IMG/VR virus record: IMGVR_UViG_3300044624_001336
Location: 1 to 34,535 of that record
Length of the DNA: 34,535 bases
DNA from: a virus
Direction: 5' to 3' (one strand)
Each line of letters begins with the position of its first letter. Position 1 is the first letter of the stretch. This document shows positions 7,798-15,355 of the stretch, piece by piece. The notes under the pieces were generated by a model that was not told where the DNA came from, did not search any database, and saw only the letters and a list, made by a program, of their open reading frames with translations. Made by a program: the position numbers and the translations under genes.

Positions 7798-7805
7798 TAT
7801 TTATA
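7798..7805 (-). promoter_or_regulatory. Late promoter TATAAATA upstream of gp32
   Basis: Exact match to the T4-type late promoter core on the minus strand. Transcription would begin near 7792, just inside the hairpin at 7762-7795, so the late mRNA would start with a 5'-terminal stem of about 12 bp. The leader to the gp32 ATG would be about 75 bases. Confidence 0.65.
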
Positions 7806-7834
7806 TATGCAAATAAATTATTGAAGTATTTTGA

Positions 7835-10264
7835 TTATTTTATTTTTGAAAAATCAAGCTTTTGTCCAGGCATGACTTTATTAATATCTTTAATGCCGCT
7901 GGATTGAGCTATAGTTTTTAGATCTGCTGCTGTTGGGGCACGACCAAATTGTGACTTAAATGTATTCCATACATTACTGCCTGCACTTACTGTGCCTGAC
8001 TTTGGTAGAGGAGGTGTAGTAGTCATACCACCGACTGTGCCAGCTCCTTGGCCTATCTTTGCTGCTTGAGCAGAAGGTGTTTTTGCAAGTGCTGTTGCTT
8101 GACCAAAGTTAGTAGTTGGTGTACCTTGACCGCCTGGCATAGTCTTTGGAGCAGCTTTTGGAAGTGATGGATTAAAAGTCATGCCACTCTTTGATGGAAT
8201 GCTGCCTGTACGTTGTGCTGTAGCAGCAGCTTTCTCTTGGCTTACCATTGCATCCATGTCAGGCATTGCGCTTTGTGTTTTATCAAACTGAGGCATTGAT
8301 GTTACTGGTTTAACTGTTGATGATCCAGTAGGATTTTGATTTTGCCCTGTTCCATAAAGCCATTGTTGCATACCTTTTGGTTGTGCAGGTGTTGAACCTG
8401 GAACTTTAAATGCAGTGGAAGTTTTTGTTGCGGGATTATTAATTACAGTTGAAGCAGGTGCTTCACTTAAATTTTGTTCTAAAAATTCTCTAACAGCGGC
8501 TTCATCAAACTTTCCTGCTGTAACCATCTTCTTCATCATAGCGGTAAGTTGTGCTGCTTTGCGTGGATCGCTTGCTGCGGCCTGCATAACTGTGTTACCA
8601 AGTCCACCAATTGTTTGCATTGTTTGACGAGGAGGCATTTTACCAGCAGCTTGCGCTGCCATGCCTTGTGCAATTTGCCCAGGTGGTGCTTTTATTCCTG
8701 CTGCTTGTGTGACGCGACTTACATTTTTTGCAGCTTGTTGTATCTTAGGATCACGCATAGCTTGACCAACGTTAACTGGTCCGCTTGTTCCTTGTGTTCC
8801 TACTGTACCTTGTGTACCTTGTGTGCCTGCTTCGTCTACGTCAGACTTTTTTTTTACACTGTTTTCTGGAACTAAATCGTCTGCCCAAGACTCATACGCT
8901 TCTGCTTCATGGAAGCCACCAGTACGCTTTTTCTTTGCGCCATAAATTTCTTTTGGATCAACACGAATCTCATCTGCGTAACTTGGATCAGCTGCCATTT
9001 TCTTTACATCATCCATGTACTTTTTAGCAAGCATCATGGCAGTTTGTTTGTCTGCTGGATCATACTCTCTATCTTGTACACGCTCAGCAGCATCACTTGC
9101 AAAGTTTGCGATTTCATCTGCATTGTCACCAATGGAACGACTAGCAATATCACTTAGGATAAAACTAAGCAAACCAGCACCGTCAGTAAACTTAGTACTA
9201 CGGAACATTTGATCAGCAGCATCGTCCTTACGTAGAACAAGAGGAGTAGCCTTAACTAAATGTAGAATAGATTTATCTGCTTCTGCTAATTTTTTCATTT
9301 CTGCTTCCTTAATTGCTTTTATAACAGCAGGAAGCGTGTCTTCTAACTGTGTATCAAAAACTTGCTGTGTAAATCTTTCTTTTAATTGTTCTATTGTATC
9401 ATCTTCTGAAAGTGTTTCGTCAGCTTTAAAGTTTTCAGCAAAACGAGAGTAGCCTTCTTTTACACTCATAGCACCAAGCTGCTTTTTCACACTGTGAAAA
9501 CGCTCAACAACACTAGTACGAATGTTACCAGCATTCTCATCTTCCATGGCATGCTTCTTTGTACGACGAGCAAATTTACTAAGATCACGCATTTCTTTAA
9601 TCATGCCAATAATATGCTTACCCATGTCATCATATGGATTACCGCCTTCGTTTACGTGACGAGCCATTGCTCTTGCACCGGTTAGATAATTGTAAGGGAA
9701 CTTATAACGTTCACCGTCAGCACGCTCTAAATAGATGCTTTCAATATAACGGCTTCTTGCACCTGGGATTGTTTCATCAATTGACTTGCGATGATTAACA
9801 ATCATCTTTACGTTTTCCATAGTTTGATAACTCTTACGACGACTACCAAACATTACACTTTCTGATACTGTCACTTCATGTTCCTTATAAGTTCCGTCTT
9901 GACGACTAATAAATTTAAAGTCTCTTGGTTCCAATTGATTTTTAGCAAGATCTCGTGCATCAAAACTCATTAAATTACGCTTTGCAAACATACGTAATTC
10001 TCGCAAAAAGCTATACCAAGCACTCTTATTTTCAATTCTATCAACTAAATCTGTGCCGTAGTATACTTTAAAGCTGCGATTGTTAATAATGCTGATAGAA
10101 ACGTAACCTATTTCATTATCGTTATCTTTGTACATAAAATTAAATATTCGTGCTTCTGTTGGATCAGCAGTTTCGTCGGCAGCTTCGTCGCCCATGCTTA
10201 CAGGACTAAAGCGACTACGCAGCTTTTGAAATAAATCTTCGCTGGTTTTATCAATTGGTTTCAT
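7835..10264 (-). CDS. Large virion-type protein with LysM-like C-terminus
   Basis: An 809-aa protein with no named T4 homologue that I recognise. Residues 1-330 look globular and basic. A middle part is alternately charged and helical. There is a short low-complexity GTQGTQGTVGTQGTSG stretch and a Gly/Ala/Pro/Gln-rich region of about 250 residues. The last 50 residues (SNVWNTFKSQFG, then IAQSSGIKDINKVMPGQKL) match the LysM pattern that binds peptidoglycan. Its position directly after gp17 in the late block suggests a virion protein, perhaps one that touches the cell wall on entry. The stop of gp17 lies 12 bases upstream. Function is inferred from the LysM-like end only. Confidence 0.75.
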   Translation of the reverse strand: MKPIDKTSEDLFQKLRSRFSPVSMGDEAADETADPTEARIFNFMYKDNDNEIGYVSISIINNRSFKVYYGTDLVDRIENKSAWYSFLRELRMFAKRNLMSFDARDLAKNQLEPRDFKFISRQDGTYKEHEVTVSESVMFGSRRKSYQTMENVKMIVNHRKSIDETIPGARSRYIESIYLERADGERYKFPYNYLTGARAMARHVNEGGNPYDDMGKHIIGMIKEMRDLSKFARRTKKHAMEDENAGNIRTSVVERFHSVKKQLGAMSVKEGYSRFAENFKADETLSEDDTIEQLKERFTQQVFDTQLEDTLPAVIKAIKEAEMKKLAEADKSILHLVKATPLVLRKDDAADQMFRSTKFTDGAGLLSFILSDIASRSIGDNADEIANFASDAAERVQDREYDPADKQTAMMLAKKYMDDVKKMAADPSYADEIRVDPKEIYGAKKKRTGGFHEAEAYESWADDLVPENSVKKKSDVDEAGTQGTQGTVGTQGTSGPVNVGQAMRDPKIQQAAKNVSRVTQAAGIKAPPGQIAQGMAAQAAGKMPPRQTMQTIGGLGNTVMQAAASDPRKAAQLTAMMKKMVTAGKFDEAAVREFLEQNLSEAPASTVINNPATKTSTAFKVPGSTPAQPKGMQQWLYGTGQNQNPTGSSTVKPVTSMPQFDKTQSAMPDMDAMVSQEKAAATAQRTGSIPSKSGMTFNPSLPKAAPKTMPGGQGTPTTNFGQATALAKTPSAQAAKIGQGAGTVGGMTTTPPLPKSGTVSAGSNVWNTFKSQFGRAPTAADLKTIAQSSGIKDINKVMPGQKLDFSKIK

Positions 10265-10276
10265 AATGCTATTTAG

Positions 10277-11839
10277 TTAAATTATTACAAACGGCATGGG
10301 TTCAATGATGTCGTCAATTTCATCTTTTAGCTCGGCATGAACATCGCTATCGTATTGTTTTAATAAAATAGCCATACGTGCTACAAGAAGAGTAGCTGAA
10401 ACTAAGTCATCTTTTTCACCTAATTTAGCTGCATACCCAGCGCCGGCACTAACAAATGTTTTTAGTTCGCTTATGAGGGGTTTGCTGTTTATCTTCATTT
10501 TACGTGTTTCAATCCAATGCTTTAATTTAGCACATGCTGCTAGCTTTTTACTGTTAGTGGTATTAAATCCTTTTCTAAAGGCACGACCTGTTCCTTTTGA
10601 TGGTTCAGTCATAAAATACCCATTGATGTTTTCTTCACCAATTTCAGCAATTTGCTGCAATGCTGCTTCACCAAGTGTATTGTTTTCTACTGTGTAATAA
10701 ACACTACTTGGGTCACCTGTCTTTTCAACTATGTATCTTGTAATTTCACGTAAAATAGCAACTTGTTGGATAATAGGAGTCTTGTTATGCATCCATTCTG
10801 CTACTTGCTTCAGTCCTTGCAAAGAGAATACTTGTATAGCTGCATTGTCGCCACCTGTGCCCAAGCTTGGGTCAAGCGCAACAAGATACATATTTCCTTG
10901 TTTAGGCAGCTCAAACCAACGAACTTGCCCTTGCTTCATTAATGTATCATATCCTTCCATCTCCGTAAGGAAAATTGGACTGATAAGTGTTTCGTCATAA
11001 ATGATAAACTCGCAATTATGTTCGCGACGGAAACGTTCTTCACCTAATGCTGCACGTTCTTGATCTGCAAATTCTTTACCTCTTTCAGGATGTCTATCCC
11101 ATGTTGCAAGATAACTTGCAAAACCATTGCGTCCTGTTTCTTTTTCGTTACCGTACTCATCAAGTTTTTTGTTTGCTTCTCTCCAAATTAATGAGAACTG
11201 ATCATCGTCGCTGTTAGGGGTTGATGTAATAATCGCTTTACCACCAGTTGCTAGTGTAGGACTAATAGATGCCCAAAACTCTCTAGCAATTGTTGGTCTA
11301 ACGAACGCAAACTCGTCGCAGTATAGTAATGAGATAGACATACCACGACCGGTTGTTTCTGTTGTAGTAGCACTAACAATACGACTGCCGTTATCAAAAT
11401 CAATACTACCTTTGTTATAGCTAACAACACCGCAACGAATATGATCTGGAACAGCTTCATAAGCATAACGAATACGCTGCATGATTTCTTGTGCGCCTGT
11501 ATATTTGTGTGCAGCGATGAGAATTGTACTATCAGGAACAAACATAGCATACCAAACAAGATACCCGGCTGCTGTTGTAGTTTTGCCCATCTGTCGCCCT
11601 AGCATGTTAATGCTAAAACGATAGGTATGATAGTTGTGTATCAAATCAACTTGATAATCAAACGGGATATATTTTATTTTGCCACGAGTTGGATGCTGTA
11701 TGTAAAAAAAGTTACGCATAAAATACTCAGGACCGGTAACTGGGTCCATACATGCTGCAAATTCTGCTATCTGTTGATCTGTATAGGTGTGCTTTTTGTG
11801 TGCTTTTTTAATAAGCACGCCTTCTATTGGCCCAGCCAT
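10277..11839 (-). CDS. 17: Terminase large subunit gp17
   Basis: A 520-aa packaging motor. The ATPase half has Walker A GRQMGKTT (81-88), Walker B LLYCDEF (171-177) and coupling motif ITSTPNS (204-210). The RNase H-like nuclease half has LVALDPSLGTGGD (catalytic D323), YTVENNTLGEAAL and KDDLVSATLL as the three acidic positions. T4 gp17 is 610 aa, so this is a compact form. It cuts concatemeric DNA and pumps it into the prohead. Its ATG sits in the TAATG that ends the 82-aa gene. The small subunit gp16 is 7.5 kb upstream in this genome rather than adjacent as in T4. Confidence 0.97.
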   Translation of the reverse strand: MAGPIEGVLIKKAHKKHTYTDQQIAEFAACMDPVTGPEYFMRNFFYIQHPTRGKIKYIPFDYQVDLIHNYHTYRFSINMLGRQMGKTTTAAGYLVWYAMFVPDSTILIAAHKYTGAQEIMQRIRYAYEAVPDHIRCGVVSYNKGSIDFDNGSRIVSATTTETTGRGMSISLLYCDEFAFVRPTIAREFWASISPTLATGGKAIITSTPNSDDDQFSLIWREANKKLDEYGNEKETGRNGFASYLATWDRHPERGKEFADQERAALGEERFRREHNCEFIIYDETLISPIFLTEMEGYDTLMKQGQVRWFELPKQGNMYLVALDPSLGTGGDNAAIQVFSLQGLKQVAEWMHNKTPIIQQVAILREITRYIVEKTGDPSSVYYTVENNTLGEAALQQIAEIGEENINGYFMTEPSKGTGRAFRKGFNTTNSKKLAACAKLKHWIETRKMKINSKPLISELKTFVSAGAGYAAKLGEKDDLVSATLLVARMAILLKQYDSDVHAELKDEIDDIIEPMPFVII

Positions 11840-12087
11840 TAATTAAATTCCTTGGTTACGTTCTTAAAAATCATTTTCCCCCAAAAGTCGATGTGTGCCA
11901 AATATATAGTATGTATGCGAGCTTCCACATTTGTTTTCCAGTGGTCTAAAAATTGGTGCGCTCGTGGAAATTCTGGTTGATAATCTACAAATTGCCATGT
12001 AAACTCTTGCAGTAAGCTTTGGTAATCCGGAATATAATAATATATTTGGATTGTTGTCAGTCTTTCATCAAACGTTTGTTTGGTCAT
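11839..12087 (-). CDS. Small protein coupled to gp17
   Basis: An 82-aa protein rich in aromatics and His (YYYIPDYQSLLQEFTWQFVDYQPEF). I do not recognise a family. Its stop codon shares an A with the gp17 start (TAATG), so expression is tied to gp17. No Shine-Dalgarno precedes its ATG. An AATAAATA late-promoter match ends 5 bases before the ATG, which would place the first transcribed base at the A of the start codon (a leaderless mRNA). Confidence 0.65.
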   Translation of the reverse strand: MTKQTFDERLTTIQIYYYIPDYQSLLQEFTWQFVDYQPEFPRAHQFLDHWKTNVEARIHTIYLAHIDFWGKMIFKNVTKEFN

Positions 12088-12092
12088 GTAAA

Positions 12093-12100
12093 TATTTATT
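12093..12100 (-). promoter_or_regulatory. Late promoter AATAAATA, leaderless geometry
   Basis: A NATAAATA match on the minus strand, followed by exactly 5 bases and then the ATG of the 82-aa gene at 12087. In T4 late promoters transcription starts about 6 bases after this motif, i.e. at the ATG. It would serve the 82-aa gene and gp17. Confidence 0.5.
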
Positions 12101-12110
12101 GGAGAACGTC

Positions 12111-12632
12111 GTGAGTGATTGCCTCATTTTAAATGCAGATTATAGACCTTTAAGTTACTTGCCTTTGAGCACTATTCCGTGGCAGCAAGCCGTGAAATTA
12201 AGCTTTATGGGACGAATTACTATTCTTGAAGAATATGATAATTGGCAAGTACATAGCCCCAGCATGACTATTAATGTTCCTGCTTTGGCTATTACTAAGG
12301 AATATATGAAGTATAAGAAAGGAGTTCGTTTCTCTCGTAAAAACTTATATTTACGTGATCTTTATCAATGTCAATATTGCGGCGATACTTTTGATGCAGG
12401 CGATTTAACTATTGACCACGTTGTTCCTGTAAGCAAGGGCGGTAAGACTGAGTGGACCAATTGTGTAGCTGCATGTGGAACTTGTAACTTTAAAAAAGGT
12501 AACAAGATGGTACAGCCTCGTCGTTTACCATTTAAACCTGAAGTATGGCACTTGATCAATAACAACATCGAGCACCTTAACTTTCATATTAAACATGAAA
12601 GCTGGCGCCCGTACATTGAGCAACTTAAATAG
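12111..12632 (+). CDS. HNH endonuclease on the strand opposite the terminase genes
   Basis: A 173-aa protein if it starts at GTG 12111. The frame is open upstream to 12051, but GTG has a good ribosome site (TTGGAGAA) and gives the typical beginning SDCLILNADYRPLSYLPL of a widespread bacterial and phage HNH group. The zinc and HNH core is CQYC (87-90), LTIDHVVPVSKGG (99-111), W-x-N (115-117) and CGTC (122-125), with NFKKGNK after it. It could be a free-standing mobile endonuclease or take part in DNA packaging, since HNH proteins accompany terminases in other phage groups. It is divergent from gp17, and its stop overlaps the convergent 66-aa gene by 8 bp. Confidence 0.88.
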   Translation: MSDCLILNADYRPLSYLPLSTIPWQQAVKLSFMGRITILEEYDNWQVHSPSMTINVPALAITKEYMKYKKGVRFSRKNLYLRDLYQCQYCGDTFDAGDLTIDHVVPVSKGGKTEWTNCVAACGTCNFKKGNKMVQPRRLPFKPEVWHLINNNIEHLNFHIKHESWRPYIEQLK

Positions 12633-12825
12633 GTTTTTCACCTGTAAGATAAGGTCTAGAAAACCACAGTTTAAACCATTCATCTGTACCAGGTTCAATT
12701 TTATGCTCGCGCTGAAGTTGAGCCTTTTCTGTACCTGTAATTGATACGTTTATACCTTCGTAAGCAGTCCAATTTGGTGTATTACCAATACCTGCTAGTC
12801 GTTTAAGTTGATCTAAGTCGTCCAT
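12625..12825 (-). CDS. Small hypothetical protein (66 aa)
   Basis: A 66-aa protein that begins MDDLDQLKRLAGI. It has no domain I recognise. It starts inside the end of the metallopeptidase-like gene (13-base overlap) without its own Shine-Dalgarno, so translation is probably coupled. Short D-x-x-x-LKRLAG beginnings recur in proteins of this phage group (compare LNDIRRLSGM in the 313-aa protein at 13917), but their meaning is unknown to me. Confidence 0.6.
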   Translation of the reverse strand: MDDLDQLKRLAGIGNTPNWTAYEGINVSITGTEKAQLQREHKIEPGTDEWFKLWFSRPYLTGEKPI

Positions 12826-13559
12826 TTTTTAATTAAATTCTTAATAGTTTGAATAAAGCCTGGCTTTTCTTTTTTATCAATTATCTGACTTACATCAGAT
12901 AAAAACTTATAAGCGCGAGTTATTAATCTTTTATACTCTTTTGGATTTTCAACTTCAACATTTGACAATCTATGTTGAGCAAGATTAGTTTTAATAGCCT
13001 TATACACATCACTTCTAGCTACAGTTTCATAATTAGTTGCTAAGTCCCAAAGTGCTTGACTAAAACGAGCATTGATTTCTGTTGGGTGCTTTAGATATGA
13101 TTGAAAATCATCTGTTGGACGAACATACTTATCTAAGACTCTTCCACCACTTTTTAAATCATCTAGCGCATGTTGTAACTCATGTAATATTGTACTTGCT
13201 GGATTGCCTTTTTTCTCAAGAATGTAATCTAGATTTATATTAATTGAATGGTAAGGTGGAGGAAAATATGCGCCTCTTTCTCCATCAACGGTGTTTTTAG
13301 GCAAGTGAGTAACAAATTTTAGTGGTGTTTTTGTGCGCTCAGGCATAGGTTTAAACAGCAACCATTTTACAGTGTAGGTTTTAATATCTGGAATTTTTTT
13401 ATTTAGGATTTGTTGAATATCTCTAATCTCTAGTTCTTCTGTATCGTGTTCATATTTGTTAGCATCACTTAACATCCAATTACTAATGTAGTGTGCGATT
13501 GCCATTAAATCTTTAGTTTCAGCAACATCTTCTTTTAATGTGATTTCATTAATAAGCAC
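12813..13559 (-). CDS. Putative zinc metallopeptidase, possibly head-packaged
   Basis: A 248-aa protein with HELQH (126-130) in STILHELQHALDDL, the HExxH zinc motif of metallopeptidases. E161 in HPTEINARF is a plausible third ligand. It starts with GTG at 13559 preceded by GGAG 9 bases upstream. Its beginning, MLINEITLKE, offers an I-N-E site that would fit gp21-type prohead protease cleavage. It is in a run of genes whose products start with capsid-targeting-like sequences, so an injected protease is conceivable. Peptidase activity is inferred from the motif only; some HExxH proteins have no such activity. Confidence 0.65.
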   Translation of the reverse strand: MLINEITLKEDVAETKDLMAIAHYISNWMLSDANKYEHDTEELEIRDIQQILNKKIPDIKTYTVKWLLFKPMPERTKTPLKFVTHLPKNTVDGERGAYFPPPYHSININLDYILEKKGNPASTILHELQHALDDLKSGGRVLDKYVRPTDDFQSYLKHPTEINARFSQALWDLATNYETVARSDVYKAIKTNLAQHRLSNVEVENPKEYKRLITRAYKFLSDVSQIIDKKEKPGFIQTIKNLIKKWTT

Positions 13560-13563
13560 GACA

Positions 13564-13911
13564 TTAAACTCCGTACTTGTTCTTTTTTACTTTAGCAACT
13601 GGACTTATTTTACTTGTATCATTTGGCTCTTTTGCTTCGCCGCTTGCCATCCACTTGCCTTTTTTACCCATAAGCTTTAGTGCGTGCTTAAGTTTCTTTT
13701 CATCTTCTAAAGTATAAGCTACTGCCGCGGGCTTATCGTTTAAGTGAGAATCAGACGAAGGAGCATCGGGGCTACATGCCGCAGCAATCATAAAACGATA
13801 AAATTCGTAATATTGATCAAGTTCTGGCATTACCATAATATTAGCTAAACGCTTTTCATCATATGGATGAATGCTGCTGCTTTCCTCTGTTATGAATTCT
13901 TTAGCTCTCAT
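13564..13911 (-). CDS. Hypothetical protein with capsid-targeting-like N-terminus
   Basis: A 115-aa protein beginning MRAKEFITEESSS. The start resembles the T4 internal-protein signal MKTYQEFIAEA, and FITE would be a consensus-like site for the prohead protease. The rest is partly helical (YDEKRLANIMVMPELDQYYEFYRFM) with a Lys-rich C-terminus (VAKVKKNKYGV). No known domain was recognised. It lies 5 bases after the 313-aa gene and 4 bases before the metallopeptidase-like gene. Confidence 0.65.
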   Translation of the reverse strand: MRAKEFITEESSSIHPYDEKRLANIMVMPELDQYYEFYRFMIAAACSPDAPSSDSHLNDKPAAVAYTLEDEKKLKHALKLMGKKGKWMASGEAKEPNDTSKISPVAKVKKNKYGV

Positions 13912-13916
13912 CTATA

Positions 13917-14858
13917 TTACCATTTACGGCATGACCAGTAACGAGCTTTTGTTCTTGGACCTGGATTATCACAATTGTGCCTTGCACGGAAGTTCCTGCG
14001 AGCACCTGGATTGCTTTTCCTGATACGCATGGTAGGATCGCCAAAGTTAACTTTTTTTACATTGCCAGTGCTTGGATCTTTTACATATACTTTGAACTTC
14101 TTAACATCACCTTGCATTGGTTTGCCAAGTTGAACTTTGCGACCTTGGTATTCTGCTTCTTCAATTGATTCGCCGTAATCTTTTTCACCAAACTCTGCTT
14201 CGCTGTATCCTGCTTCATATGCAGCAATTTCTTCTGGATCAGTTAAAGCAACTTTTTGCATTTGACCTTTTACACCATCTGCACCAGTATATGGAACTAC
14301 TTTATGTGGCTTAGATGCTCTTCCATAGTAAGCATCAGCAGCGCCGCGATCATATGGGCCGCCAGGAGAAGTATCGTGACCTTCTTCTTTTACAGTTTCT
14401 TTTGGATTCATACCTGAAAGACGACGAATATCGTTTAGTCCTTCTTCGTATTCGTAGTCACCTTCGTTTGGTTTTGGACCAAATAGTTTTTTATCTAACT
14501 TATCTGCTGCTGCTTTGATGCCTGTGCCAACTGCTGCTTTTGCTGCACCACGAGCTAACGCACCTGCGCCAGCTACCGCACCACGAGCTAATGCGCCACC
14601 AACAGCACCAATTAGAGGAGCAAGTTCATCAACTTGCTCTTCATCATTTTCGTCTTCGTCTTCTTCAAAAGTACAACCGCAATGTTCAAGCATCTTTATT
14701 GCTGTTTCATCTAGTGCAATTGTGATGCTACCTTCTGCATGTTCTAATACAGATGTTTCAATATTAGTAATGTCTCTAATACTAATATCAAATTCATCAC
14801 CTGTTACAGGCTGAATAGCAGCTAATTCAGCCTCAGTTAAGTACTTTTTAAAACTCAT
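13917..14858 (-). CDS. Virion-type protein with capsid-targeting-like N-terminus and basic Cys-containing C-terminus
   Basis: A 313-aa protein beginning MSFKKYLTEAEL, similar to the T4 internal-protein signal, with YLTE as a possible prohead-protease site. Then come an acidic stretch (EEDEDENDEEQVDE, about 61-74), an Ala/Gly-rich hydrophobic part (about 80-110; GAVGGALARGAVAGAGAL), a middle with DRGAADAYYGR, and a basic C-terminus (GDPTMRIRKSNPGARRNF, then RARHNCDNPG and ARYWSCRKW). That C-terminal pattern is one I have seen repeatedly in marine T4-like phages, without a known function. The Ala/Gly-rich stretch could insert into a membrane. Confidence 0.75.
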   Translation of the reverse strand: MSFKKYLTEAELAAIQPVTGDEFDISIRDITNIETSVLEHAEGSITIALDETAIKMLEHCGCTFEEDEDENDEEQVDELAPLIGAVGGALARGAVAGAGALARGAAKAAVGTGIKAAADKLDKKLFGPKPNEGDYEYEEGLNDIRRLSGMNPKETVKEEGHDTSPGGPYDRGAADAYYGRASKPHKVVPYTGADGVKGQMQKVALTDPEEIAAYEAGYSEAEFGEKDYGESIEEAEYQGRKVQLGKPMQGDVKKFKVYVKDPSTGNVKKVNFGDPTMRIRKSNPGARRNFRARHNCDNPGPRTKARYWSCRKW

Positions 14859-14863
14859 TGAAA

Positions 14864-15343
14864 TTATTCCTTAGATAGCGTTTCGAACATCTTCTTGAGC
14901 TTGCCTTCCATAGCAGCAACCATTGGATTATCTGCTCCAGCAGCAGCACGCCACGCATCTTTCTCATGATGCATGTCATTACCTGACGGAGTTGCAGCAC
15001 TCATGTCAGCAATTTGCTCATCTGGAGTATTATCATATGAAGGATCTCTATCAGCTTCTGCCATACCACAACCGCCTACTACAACATCTGGAGTAGTGTG
15101 TGGAGCTGGTTGACCAGCTAGCTTTAGCATATCAAGCAGAGCCATTGCTTCTGTGCCATCAGCTTGTATAGCAATTGCTTCGTCTACTTTTTTCTTATCG
15201 TCTTTGTCATCGTCTTTTTCTTTAGCAGCTTTTGACATAGGTTCTTTCTTATCGCCATCTTTATCTAGATCGAGAAAGTCTGGTTTTGCTTCGTCAACTT
15301 GTGAAAGTTGATCCATTTTTTCTATTAATGATTTCATGTCCAT
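14864..15343 (-). CDS. Acidic protein with EF-hand-like loop
   Basis: A 159-aa acidic protein. PDFLDLDKDGDKKEPMSKAAKE (residues 21-42) contains D-L-D-K-D-G-D-K-K-E, close to an EF-hand calcium loop, followed by a Lys/Asp-rich stretch (DDDKDDKKK). The C-terminal end is helical (MVAAMEGKLKKMFETLSKE). I recall similar loops in marine T4-like phage proteins but no named function. The ribosome site AAGGA is 9 bases before the ATG at 15343. It may be an internal head or scaffold-like protein given its neighbours; that is inference. Confidence 0.7.
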   Translation of the reverse strand: MDMKSLIEKMDQLSQVDEAKPDFLDLDKDGDKKEPMSKAAKEKDDDKDDKKKVDEAIAIQADGTEAMALLDMLKLAGQPAPHTTPDVVVGGCGMAEADRDPSYDNTPDEQIADMSAATPSGNDMHHEKDAWRAAAGADNPMVAAMEGKLKKMFETLSKE

Positions 15344-15355
15344 TTAAATTTTTCC

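Noticed and set aside
8761-8830. GTQGTQGTVGTQG tract as a tandem DNA repeat or mobile element trace
   Set aside because: It is a short protein-level low-complexity stretch within an intact reading frame.
10270-10277. ACTAAATA on the minus strand as promoter of the 809-aa gene
   Set aside because: It has two differences from the late core region and lies on the gp17 stop only 5 bases from the ATG; one weak match is not enough.
12051-12110. Longer HNH protein starting at 12051
   Set aside because: The added residues are antisense to the 82-aa gene and unlike family members; GTG 12111 has a good ribosome site and the expected N-terminus.
14500-14820. Plus-strand open frames opposite the Ala/Gly-rich part of the 313-aa protein
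   Set aside because: They are mirror frames produced by biased codons of the real gene, with low-complexity Ala/Pro or His/Leu products and no ribosome sites.
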